A stretch of DNA of 64,000 nt from Cephalopachus bancanus. Taxonomy: Eukaryota > Chordata > Mammalia > Primates > Tarsiidae. The notes beneath the pieces are model-generated. The model had not been told where the DNA came from. It did no database searches and saw nothing but the letters and a program-made list of their open reading frames with translations. The DNA is taken from assembly GCA_027257055.1 (NCBI GenBank), contig JAPVLO010000401.1:806001-870000 (forward strand), read 5' to 3'. Numbering within the stretch: the first letter of the stretch is position 1; every line of letters begins with the position of its first letter. Below, one piece after another: positions 24,015-35,300 of this stretch. Made by a program: the position numbers and the translations under genes.

Positions 24015-26825
24015 GATGTCCTGTTTAGGTCCCGGTTATCACCACCTTTTATTAGTTTTGAACTATTCTAGAACTCTAAGTTCTAGAAAACTGATAGCAA
24101 TGAAGATGATTCTTATTCATAGAAATGCAAGTGAAATGTGTCTGGTAGAATGTAGTTGATTGTTACTCTGTGAATAGATTACTTTTGTATTTATTTGTAA
24201 ATGCATTTTAGCATTCTCTACTGCCTATATAAGAATAGTTATTTAAATCCTCCTTTGAATTAATTGTAAAATCTTACTGGTTCCCTCATCAAATAATAAA
24301 TTAAAATATTTGATGCTCATTTTATATTCATATAAGTTATGATTTTATTTTTTTAAAATATTGATCCTATAGCAGTATCTATTATATGTTAGTCACTCTA
24401 GTGGTTTATCAGCACACGAGATGCAATCTCAGATAAGGTCATATGAAGCTTGGTTTTTTGAAAACTGAAAAGTCTCCTGTAAATAAAAGATATAACGGAG
24501 TAGAAAAGATGTTACTGTTTCAAGTAAAGTTTTATGCTAATACCTTATAAAATATATGGAAAGTTTTGTGAGTCTCAACTTCAACAACTAAACAAATTGT
24601 GAAGGGGAGACTATTGAGTACATATATTTAGTAATATTAACACAAAAATAAACTTCTTGAGCTTTCTCTAAGTGAAGGAAAGCCATGAGTAGGTGGACTT
24701 ACATATTGAGAATCCAGAAATGTCAAACCATTGATCTTGATATACTCATGCCATTAAGCATATGAATGGGACCGTTTATAAAATGGTCCCATTGTTATAC
24801 TAAATTTACTTATAATTTATAGCTATATGAGTCAGTGGCCAATATTCAATCCTAGTTGAAATATATATAATTGCATTTCATTTAGTAATTATGACAAACA
24901 CTGCTATTTGCTACCTTGGTATGAATCAGGAAGCTAGTATGTATACATTGTAAAGCAGATACAGGTTCTCATCTTCAAAAACAATTTTTTTAAGTTAACT
25001 ACTTAACTTTTTGTAAAAAGAAAAAAAATGTGACTTGTATATATTTATGTAACTTTGAAAGATATCCAGATCTGTTAGGCAACTGATTATATCTACCAAT
25101 TTTTCTAGGCTCAACATTCTGAACTCAAGTTTTAGACCGATTATTTTGCTCCATTCATTTCAGTATATACAGATTATGATGAATTGTAATAACAAACCAT
25201 AGAAAACGTTTTGTGTTTGAATGCTCATTAGTGCCAAAGCCAGTATTTCAGTTGGGTAAATATAATCTTTAATTTGGTGGATGAGATTATTAGAAATTCT
25301 CTTTACATATGAAAGGTGTAACTGTGGAAGGAAGAATATGAGGAGATAGTTAAATGTTCTTTATTTTTACATTCTAATTTTATATTCTGTTATTAGATGC
25401 AGGCAGCAATACATCAGATGTTTTCTGGGATATATATTCTTAACCAAATGTCTTCAATAACATCCAGTGAAAAGTAGCTTATTCAGTTAGAGCATCTTGG
25501 TTAAAGGTTTTGTGAACTTTAAAAGGAAAACATATGGCTATCCTTGGCCTTCATTCTTACCCTGTTATTTTCCCTATGAGAAAAAATAATTCTCATAGGG
25601 AGCATCCTACTATGACTCATTGACAGTTTTGTATCTGTGAGAAAGGAAGAAAAAGCTGACCCAGAAATCAAGACTTAATGGGCAAAATAAATTTATATCA
25701 TAGGCTTGTGTGATATTTCCTTCAGCATGACAAACAATTTCTCATTTCTGGAGTTTATGAGTAGCAAATTCACCCTTAACCTCTCTCACCGAGCTGTTTT
25801 GTTAAAGGCATTTGACCAAGTAAGATCAGGATGTTGTGTTAAAATCACAAAGTATAAAGTACTTATTTTATAATGGACTTTACAAGTAGTATACTTTTCT
25901 TTAAGTAAATTGTATATGTCATATTTGTTTTATTTATATTACTATAAAACAAACTCTTCGGACAGTTTCACCTATAAAAGTGAATAGTATGATGCAGACT
26001 TTTCAAATTTATGTATTTATAAATATTTGTCATATTTATAAATATATTCAAGGAATAAATAAAGCCAATGAGCATATTCCAAAAATCAATGACCACTGGC
26101 TGGAAATTTTTTTTTTCAAATATGATATAAAGCAGCAGTAGGATAGACGACCTATAAATATTACACTTTTTCAGGATCATTTTCCAGTGCCTTTGAGCAG
26201 TGGAACTCTCTCACGGCCACATTGAGCTATCCTTTGAATTTCTTGCTTTGATGCATTCCTGATTTTATTGCTGCTTAAAGGCAAAGTTTGGGTTTTATTT
26301 ATTTTAAAAGCATTAGAGAAATATTTGCAGAATGACTGAATTGATAATAAAGGCTTCTAACAAACAGATCAGTTAATAAACCAAGAGAACAGCACCTTTA
26401 TGGATTCAGTGAGAAAACTGATAGAATTGCTTACTTGATGACTCTTAACATGAAATATTTTCTGAAGCTTTTAAAAAGTTTTAGTGGTTTTTCACATGAG
26501 GACAATTAGGTTTAAAATATATGCCACCGTTCTGTTAGATTTCAACAAATGCACCATTAGAAACTTGTTTAAATTAACATTAGCAAATGAAAGCCAAAAA
26601 GATATAGGCTGTAGCTTTTTAGGTCCAAAACAAGCAATTAAAATGGGAAGAATTCAGCCTATACACATGTGGCCTACATTATAACAAGCAATTGTTGGAC
26701 CATGTTTTTTGACTAAATTGATACTAGGGCTTCACTCGGAGAAGTTTTCCTTTGGCTAGCTTAGACTTCATATAACTTTTCAAGTTCTCCCTGGACTCCA
26801 GAGCACCATTTAAGTTAGGTTTTCT
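24015..26825. other. Intergenic, AT-rich, nothing coding
   Basis: No repeat family named with confidence. Contains two perfect inverted repeats (24765-24793 and 25571-25601). Confidence 0.45.
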
Positions 26826-26905
26826 CCATGAAGGCTTTCCTGACTACTTAAACGTCCCTTGATTTTTTTTCTCACTAATTACCTATCAGCATCATATATT
26901 CTCTC
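26826..26905 (-). repeat. L2-like fragment
   Basis: CCATGAAGGCTTTCCTGACTAC is a typical antisense L2 3' phrase. Confidence 0.5.
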
Positions 26906-28315
26906 TCTACACTATTTGTATTAGTTTCAAGGTGTGGGCCTTAGTGTGCACACACATGCATGTGTGTTTCCGTGTACATACAAATCTTGTCTTCCATGCA
27001 AGGGTTTGCATTTCTCAATAGAGAGAGCATGGCCCTGTGCCTTTGTATTTCCCAAGGTGCCGAGTGTAGAACATGTTATTAAGCGTGAAATGGTTCCACT
27101 GTAAAACTCCAGGCTGCTGAGCCAAAGGAGTTTTTAATGGGGTGCATAGGAAGTATACTAGAGTCCATGTTTTTGCCTACTGGGGGATTCATTTTCAACT
27201 TGGAGCTAAGCAGGAATTTATTCTCCCAGCCAAAAAGCAGTAGAATATACACCGGCTCCTTGCAACTGCTACGGCTCTGGCAGAACACTGAAGCAGTAGA
27301 CAAAGAGCACTCAGAGAAGACAGAAAGTTGCTGGGCTACTCAAATAGAGACAGAAGTCAGTCCCTGTATAATAAATACTAACAGTAGCCATTTAGCCAAC
27401 AGCAAGGAGTGAAACAGCCCTCACATATAACCATATGCATGTTATGAAGACTATATATTAAAATCTGAAAAACAATGCTAGATATTAACTAAGATTTTTC
27501 TACTGAGAGTAATATGGAATGTGGTACAAATATGCAATTAACCCAGTATAGAAGAGCTAGGGGTGTAAGAAGATGTGCCACTAAACTGACAACAGAGGAA
27601 GAACTTTAACCTGTGCTACACCTGAACAGAGACATTGCATTTGTCTCACTGAACTGATAATATAAAATCAGAAATTTCCAAACTCTACTTGATGTCATTT
27701 CTAATGTGTTATACTTATCCTTAAATGTAAGTAAACTCTAAGGCCATTTTTATTTAATAGTTTTCCTCATAAAGCCTTGAATTAAAGAAACCATCTAGGT
27801 ATCAATAATGATAAAAATATAAGCCTAGCAATTTTTTGGCATGATTCTGGTCTCTATTTTGAACATACCAGAATAGCATTCTTTATAGAGGATTGCTATA
27901 AAAAAGCTTACTCTTATAGGACACAATACACAAACACTCGTCTGGCAAACATGGTTGTCTAATAAATACCTGCTGATTGATTTAACAACCACAAATATTA
28001 TAAATAGGGGAATTTCTTCTTTTGAGTTCATCTCTAAAATAAAACAGGATAAGCTACCCAATAATCTGTATATACTTAAAAGAAAAAGGCGGGATGAAGT
28101 CAGATGCTTGAAACCTTAGAATTCAAAGAGAAAAACAGCTGGCTGTTAATAAGCCTTACAGGGTGACATTTACCTTGGTCAGTTTACCTAGGCTCAGAGT
28201 TTGATATCCCAGCCAAAATAATCTTGTCAGTCACCCAGAGTTTGTGAATGTCAGGAGGCTAACTTGCATTTTCTGAATGCATGAGAGACTGAAAAATGCC
28301 AACTTTGTTAATTTA
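26906..28315. other. Intergenic, nothing recognised
   Basis: Includes a GC-richer, repeat-free stretch at 27080-27320. The open frames there on both strands overlap each other and match no protein I know. Confidence 0.45.
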
Positions 28316-28319
28316 CTAT

Positions 28320-28745
28320 GTTACAACTTAGAACTCTTAATCGCAAGTGAGAAAAATTCCAATGTCAAACTGGCTTAAGCATAAAGAAATTTATTGATTC
28401 AAATAATCCAAAAAGTATGAAATTTTGGCTGGCTTGATGTTGAGACTTAAACAACATCACAATTACCTGGTTCTCTACCTTGGATTGATTTTTCCCCACA
28501 TATTGGATTCATTTGCAGACATGATTCTCTTTTCTTAATTAAAAGCTTACCACTGCAGTACCAGACTTCATATCGAGTGTAGAAGGAGTAGTCTTTATTT
28601 TCCAACCATTCTGGGTCTTGATGTCATGTCCCCACAGGGTCACATACCCATCCATGAACCAATTACCAGGCCAGAGAGAGGGGATGTATTGATTTATGTT
28701 AGCCAGTCCTAAAGCTAAAGTTGAGATCAATCCCATCTTAACTGT
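28320..28745. repeat. Probable old interspersed repeat
   Basis: AAACTGGCTTAAGCATAAAG..TTTATTGATTC and TCACATACCCATCCATGAACCAAT resemble a common mammalian repeat. I cannot name the family. Confidence 0.45.
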
Positions 28746-29087
28746 GTGGGCTGAGTAGAGAGATTAATTATCCCTCAAAGGAAAAGGCATACATTATTAG
28801 AAAGATGGTGGAGGTGTGAAGAGCAATTCCATTATGCTATGAGAAATACAACTGAATAAGTTATTCACCTCAGCCTGATGAGCATTTTGTTTTTTCCCTA
28901 AGCAAGCTCAAATAGGGATACAAATTATCAGAAATTTATTTGGTGGACAAGGAATTAGATTGAAGGAACTTAGTTATATAATTAAAATATTTTGTAACAG
29001 CAGCCTGTTATTGTGTTTATTTTCACACTACTTGTACATCTGTGAAGTGATCTGGCGTTAGATTTTTAGAGAACTCACTGTAGCCCT

Positions 29088-29161
29088 TTGTGAATCTTCC
29101 ACATCAGTGGAAGACCAAGCAAACTTGTGAATCTTCCACATCAGTGGAAGACCAAGCAAAC
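29088..29161. repeat. 37-base tandem duplication, each unit with a hairpin
   Basis: Two identical 37-base units (29088-29124, 29125-29161). Each holds CTTCCAC-ATCA-GTGGAAG, a perfect 7-base stem with a 4-base loop. Confidence 0.9.
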
Positions 29162-29299
29162 TTGGTCTTAAACTTGATACAGCCAGTTTCCAAAAGAGAT
29201 TAATTTTAGAATTCTAATATAGCACTCATGTTTACATGCTAGACTTCAGTGGACTCTATAGACTGCCACATTTCCTAACATGGCACTCAATATTTGGTC

Positions 29300-29420
29300 T
29301 TTAATTTTCTCAGGAATAGTCATAGTCTATTCACTAATCGTGTAACCTTAGGCAAATCATTTAACCTCTCTAGATCTCAGATTTACCAATTGCAAATAAG
29401 ACTATGTAAATTCCAGGTTT
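29300..29420 (+). repeat. MIR-like fragment
   Basis: GTGTAACCTTAGGCAAATCATTTAACCTCTCTAGATCTCAG is a clear MIR core. Confidence 0.7.
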
Positions 29421-29489
29421 CCTTTTCATATTCTCCATGATACTTTCTCAGTAACAGAGGCCATTAAAGTGTCTCTCTTATTTTATGTA

Positions 29490-29875
29490 CTATATTCATA
29501 TTGTATTTTGCTGAGTTATCATATGGTACAAAATAAACCCCAAACCTCAGTGGCTTAGAAAATCAGGTTTATCTCTTCCTCATGATACATGTTAGCTGAG
29601 CCTCTGCTCCACTTCATCTTCGTTCAAGGACAAGGCTGGGGAAGAAGCTTCTACCCAGGTAATGACAGTTTGACAGCAGAGGGAAGGACTGTTCACATTC
29701 CATTGATCAAAGCAAGCCACATAGCCAAGGCTAGGGTCAACATGGTAGAAAGTGAGCTAGTCTCACTTAGAAAGGCAAGCATATGACAAAAGGCTGGGAT
29801 ATGTAATCCTCTCACAGGAAGCGTAGGGAGGACTTGGGAAACACAATACAATCTACCACTGTACTCAATGTCCAG
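29490..29875. repeat. Old LTR-like interspersed repeat
   Basis: AAATAAACCCCAAACCTCAGTGGCTTAGAA, AGCCTCTGCTCCAC, CAAGCCACATAGCCAAGG and ACAATCTACCACTG follow a recurrent mammalian repeat whose family I cannot fix. Confidence 0.5.
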
Positions 29876-30284
29876 GTACATTAAAACTTAGATTATGTTG
29901 CCATATATCAATTTATATCACCCTATTTATATGAAATAATATGGCATTTAAACCTACATTATACCACTGTAGAGTGCTACATTTTTTTGTAGACTCAGTG
30001 GAGTAGCTAAGAATATGGATTTACTTTGAGAAAAACAATGTCAATAAGGACCAAATGTTTTTCAATCCAAACTAATTATCAGTTGAGGTTCTTTGCAATT
30101 CAGTTGATTTGACGATGGTAATAAAACTTGTGGAGTGGACCAAAAGAAAAAGAAAAAAAAAAGTGTGATTCCTGGGTTTGGGATTTTCCCCAATTATCTT
30201 TTCAAATTCGGAACTTGAGTGGTACAAATGATTTACCCTTAACAAACTGAATATCAAATACTCACATATGAAATTGCAGTATCT

Positions 30285-30352
30285 ATGGGTCTGGTGATCC
30301 TTCTGCCTCAGTCTTCCAAGTAGTGGGAACTACGCGCATTACCACGCCTGGC
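30285..30352 (-). repeat. Old Alu fragment beside a younger Alu
   Basis: Antisense Alu words (GTGATCCTTCTGCCTCAG, CACGCCTGGCTAAT) that stop where the T-tail of the next Alu begins. Either a partial Alu hit by a second insertion or a rearranged copy. Confidence 0.65.
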
Positions 30353-30645
30353 TAATTTTTTTTTTTTTAGTTGGAGTCTCACTCTGTCATCCAGACTGGA
30401 GTGCAGTGGCCGCTCCCGGCCACCGCAGCCTTGACCTGCTGGGATCCAGCGATCCTTCCACCTCAGCCTTCCAAGGAGCCGGAACTACAGGTGTGCGCTA
30501 CCACACCCGGCTGATTTTTTGATGTATTGTAGAGATGAGGGCTCGTCAATTTGCCTGGGCTGGTCTTGAACCTGTGGGCCCAGGCAATCCACTAACCTTG
30601 GCTTCCCAAAGTGCTGGGATTACAGGCTGAGCCACAGAGCCCAGC
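30353..30645 (-). mobile_element. Alu, older group
   Basis: T-run followed by a full antisense dimer ending GAGCCCAGC. It carries extra bases (CTCGTCAATTTGCC) where the young group is deleted. No clear duplication was found. Confidence 0.9.
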
Positions 30646-30654
30646 CAATGCAAT

Positions 30655-30823
30655 AGTTGTTAAAGTGAGGTCCTGGAGCCGCAGAATCAGCAGTTCCAGG
30701 GAATTTGTAAGAAACACAAATTCTCAGGCCCACCTTTGACCTAGTGAATCAGAAACTCTGAAGCATAGGCCCAACCAAATACTCCAGTTGATTCTGAAAT
30801 GCACTAGAGTTTAGAAACCACTG
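30655..30823 (+). repeat. MER5A-like hAT-Charlie element
   Basis: AGTGAGGTCCTGGAGC, ACACAAATTCTCAGGCCCACC, GAATCAGAAACTCTGAAGC and the end TAGAAACCACTG give the whole MER5A order. Confidence 0.8.
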
Positions 30824-30839
30824 GTCTCAGGAGTATTCC

Positions 30840-32000
30840 TAAGCCTCTGAGACTTTTCAAGCCTGTCTGGGTGGGACCTTTGTTTCCAAGTGGTTAATTC
30901 ACGTCAGCACCTTTTCCTTTCATCTGTCAGAACCTAGTGCCGTTTGTAATCTCCATGTGAAACAACATATCCTATATAGCCTAGGGTTCTAAAACCTCAT
31001 CTGGGTCGTTGACATGGATTAGTGTGAGAAATGTTTCTATATCACCACATATTTGCTTTAAAAATATGTTTTAGCTATTTGCCTCAGTATGCCACTTTGA
31101 CCAATGTTATATGATCTTGAAATAAAAAACCTTGTCTTATTTTAGGGTTCTGCTTTGCCAAAAATATTTATGGCTTTCCTAGCTTTGCCAGGATAGGAAA
31201 GCTGCAGGGGTTTGGTTTATAGCAAGCCAGCTTGTGTAGGTCAAGAAGGTCTGTGGAAAAATCTGAACTGTGTCTCTTTCCCAAACCAAATTCAGGCTAT
31301 GGTCCAAGAAGAGGGAAATAAACACTCAGGTGAAGAATTGTTCATTTCTTCTGGAATATTTAAATGATCTCTCCTAAGAAGGCATGATTTGGCATCAGAT
31401 AAATATGATTAAAAATAAGGTTTTAATGGGAATTGGAGAGTTCAAATTTAGGTTGGATAATACTTTATTTCTAGCCTGTTGAAATTTTCAAATCATTTTG
31501 GGCTAATACCACTTTAGGATTCTATAGTTTTTTGCTTACTTTAGTATAGATAAATACTGAAACTACCAAGATACCATTGCTATTTAGATAAATGTGTCAA
31601 TATAATTTGAGCATTTTTAGTAGATTTCTTGAGAAAGACTTTTAAAATCTATTTTTAGGTCGCGTTATTTTTAAAATAAAAGAATGACTTCTATATCTGA
31701 GCATTTTATACTGAGTTTTATTCTTCTTTGAAGTGTTTACAATTTATGCAGCTAGATGTATGCATGAGGTTTTTGCCTGGTTACTGTAATACTTTTCACA
31801 TCTTCCTTCAGAAGAAGATGCTAACCTGAGGCAGGACATAAAAATATGGTGATATAGTTAACATGGAAGTGAAAAAGTGACAAAGATACCTTTTAAAGTT
31901 CATATTTACAATTTGATTTTTCTAGGACATATCAGTCGGGAGCATGGATGGACAGGGTGCTACAGTCAAAGAATATGAGTCTAAATAACAATAAAGAATG
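30840..32000. other. Intergenic, nothing recognised
   Basis: AT-rich single-copy-looking sequence. Confidence 0.45.
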
Positions 32001-32007
32001 TATTTTC

Positions 32008-32299
32008 TAGCCAGGCTCGGTGGCTCAGTCTGCAATCCCGCGCCTCGGGAGGCTGAGGTGAGTGGATTGCCTGAGCCCACGGGTTCGAGACCCGCCTGGG
32101 CAACTTGGTGAGACCTCATCTCTACAATAAATCAAAAAATTAGCCAGGTGTGGTAGCACGTGCCTGTAATTCCAGTTACTGGAAGGCTGAGGTGGAAGGA
32201 TCACTGGAGCCCAGCAGGTCGAGGCTGGAGTGACCGGAAGCAGCCACTGCACTCTAGTCTGGGTGACAGAGTAAGACTCCAACTCAAAAAAAAAAAAAA
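32008..32299 (+). mobile_element. Alu, older/intermediate group
   Basis: Plus-strand dimer with the undeleted GCAACTTGGTGAGACCTC and a 16-A tail. Target-site duplication AAAGAATGTATTTTC at 31993-32007 and 32300-32314. Confidence 0.95.
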
Positions 32300-32315
32300 A
32301 AAGAATGTATTTTCC

Positions 32316-33175
32316 GGCACCTGTCATAGCTGCTTCAGTATCTCATGGCATCTCTTCTTCTTTCCTTAGTTACCTCTCATGAGCATCACATGACTTTGTT
32401 CACATCTCCCTGCATTTCAGTATTGCCTTACCTTCATTTCAGTTTTCATGGTACTTATGGTGAGATAAAAACGTTCTCCCTGTTAGGTTAAACTACATGT
32501 AAAGACTTGTTCCTTTATTCTCCACAGTGACACTATTTTTTCCATTTGACTTACAGATTTAATCTTACAATCTCCTTTCCCCACAAAGTATGGCACAGGT
32601 TTCCTGAGGACTGTTCCAGAAGACAATTTGTGTGACATATTTTGTTTCTGTCTTCCCCTCTAACTTTCAATGTGTCCAAGCCCAAATTCAGAAGCAATTT
32701 CATCAAGTATGAGTTCCTTTTCTATCTTACATAATGTCTAAGAGGTAAAGGGGTCACCCTTTTTGCCTAAATGCTTTAAAAGTTGGAAATCAGTGTATTC
32801 TGCCATTGCCATTCTCATGAGGATAATTATGCCTTTCAAAATATATAATCCTAGCCAACCCTCCTAAGTGTAGCTAGAGAAGATTAAATTATAGTATATT
32901 TAGGCCCTTCCACTGTGACTCTGGAAACTTACCGAAATAAAGTTTTTTGTTGAGAAATATAACCTATATAATTTCAATAGTCATTATCTGGGTTGGCCTT
33001 TCTGGGGGGTCAGAGAAAGGCAAGACTAAGTTATCTTTGGAAATGAAGGGGTTCCAAGGCTGTGCCACGGTAGCCTCTCATTTAATTATCGGTACCTAAA
33101 ATGCTGTGCCAGTGAGAAACAAAGTGATTAAAGTACAGAAGCCTAAATAAGATCAAGATTTAAGACAGAAGGTAA
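32316..33175. other. Intergenic, nothing recognised
   Basis: No repeat or coding signature identified. Confidence 0.45.
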
Positions 33176-33179
33176 AATA

Positions 33180-34640
33180 TTTTATTGACTAGGGCATTGC
33201 AGTGAGGTAGGAACCAGGAACCACTAGTTGGAGGACGGGATCTGCAGATATTTTTAAGCAGACCGATAGTTCAATGAGAGGCACACAAGCACACAGTCTG
33301 CCACATAGTCTTCTTATAGTCAAGACAAGGAGCACAGTTTTTAAAGTAAAAGCTATTCCAGAACTGCACATAGAGTATTTTGCTTTGCTTTGCATAGTTT
33401 GAAGTTTGGCTGCTTTCTTAGATTTTACTTTGGGTGTTAAGAGTGCTCAGCCCATGGAGTACAACTTTGATCAGTGCTGAGTCGATCCTTTGTTTTTATG
33501 TTCTTTTGCCTTTTGGATGCTTCTCTCTATGTTGCATTTGACAGCAATGTTTACCCCTACCCTTCTAACACTTCCTGATTAACTCTGATAAATCTTGCTA
33601 AAAGACTGTTTACTCTCTGCTAAAATACCCGTTGTAAAGGAACATCGCTGACTCCCAAAGTTGTTAATCTTTTCACTTTCAAATGACTTTCACTGTCAGC
33701 AAGTTCTTTTGTATCTGGGTCATAAAATTGTTTACAACATGGTTGTGCGCGTCATGCACCTATAGCTACAGAAAGACTCTATGAAAAGAGGGACAACTGT
33801 TTGCAGAAAGAGCTGTAGGCATTTACAGGGAGAGTGAGTGCTGATGAGAAGGTACAGCCACCATTTGCTACACAGTCCACCCCAGACCGCCCAGATCCAC
33901 TCATGCCCTGCTTTAAGTCAAGTTTTTCTGTTACTAATCCCACAAAGGGATAGCCAGTCCCCAACCCCTTTACACACACACATATAGTTTCTAAAACAAA
34001 GACTATAGGATTAGTGGGATAAGCCACAACTCCATCTACTGCAGATGGCCCTGGGTTATAATTGATATTTACAGCTCCCTCTTCTGCCACCCGTTCTAAA
34101 GTTTCCTCACTATCACCCTCAGCCAGCACTTCAGCTTGCCTGAGTCATTGGCCCGACTGGGTAACACAAACCTAGATCCATGAGGGCTTTGGACCCTAAA
34201 TTGCCCTGATCTTGTCAGGTTACCACCTGGGATCAAAGAGGTATCTTAGTGAGTACTCTGAGTTCCAGTCACATTCTTCCCTACTCCCATTAAGAAGCAG
34301 CAACTACAACTGCTCATGATATCAGCATTAGCAACTTCTTTCTTTGCTCACTAGTCTACAGGCATGAGATGCACACTATGTCTAGGTTGCAGCCAAAGTT
34401 TTAGATATAGCGAAACACTGACTATGTTCTTAGGTCAAGGAACTGCCCCAACCACCTACTCCTGCTAACTGTCTATACCCATACGAGGTCATCTAACATT
34501 CTGTTAGGTTAATATCTTCTGGCCTGCCATGATGTGTGGGAGCCTAGCACTCTCCACAGTCAAAAAAAAGTCCCCAAGCAGAGACCAGTAGTAGGGGATA
34601 TGGGAGGGGGGCCAATAGCATCTGCTACAGTGACACTATT
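33180..34640. other. Unassigned block with a 116-codon minus-strand open frame
   Basis: The frame at 33779-34129 (minus) begins MLAEGDSEETLERVAEEG and ends FCKQLSLFS. I recognise no domain, and no splice or promoter context supports a gene. The surrounding 1.4 kb is less AT-rich than its neighbours and could be a decayed LTR element or pseudogene. Confidence 0.3.
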
Positions 34641-35170
34641 AAATGTTTGTTATAAAATGCGGTATTAGATATGAGGCTGAGAATCCCTGTGTTATACTAT
34701 GAACCACACATTTATGTCACATAATATTATCCTGATAGCTAGACTCTATTTATTTTATCACTCACAGTATCCTTCCCTTGTATTATGTTATCATGTAGAC
34801 ACCAGAAGAGGAAGTCAAACAAATGTAACCTGGTGTCCTCCCAATTTTCAGGACTTCTTAAATGAGGACAGAAAAAGACAGTTGTAAATGTGAGCAGGAC
34901 TTAAAGTACACAGTTACTGAGCACAACATGTGAATTTTCTACAATCAAGTGGTAACAGAGAGCGTCTATTCAGATCCCTCTTAGTTCTACTGCTTGGGTG
35001 CAAGAGGAAACTTATTTTAGCCATCAACCCAAATATATTGGTTAAATTATTGCCATTTTCATTTAGAGGCAGCTGAGAAAATATATGCCAATTACTCCCA
35101 GTGACCACTGAACTCAAGATGTCTTTTCATTCATTAATTATTAAGGATTGGGCTTTTGTAAGAGGAGGTG
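34640..35170. other. Intergenic, nothing recognised
   Basis: No feature identified. Confidence 0.4.
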
Positions 35171-35189
35171 ATAGTTCTCTCTCTTTTTC

Positions 35190-35300
35190 TGTCATTTAAC
35201 ACCTCCTTCACAGGGGTGTTGTGAGGATTTCTGCCTGTGTGGTAATGAAGTTCGGTAACCTGCTTGGAATTTCCCAGTGGAAAAGGTGTTATAAAATTTC
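35190..35300 (+). repeat. MIR 3' fragment
   Basis: CACAGGGGTGTTGTGAGGAT followed by AACCTGCTTGGAATT and GTGTTATAAA is the MIR 3' half. Confidence 0.55.
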
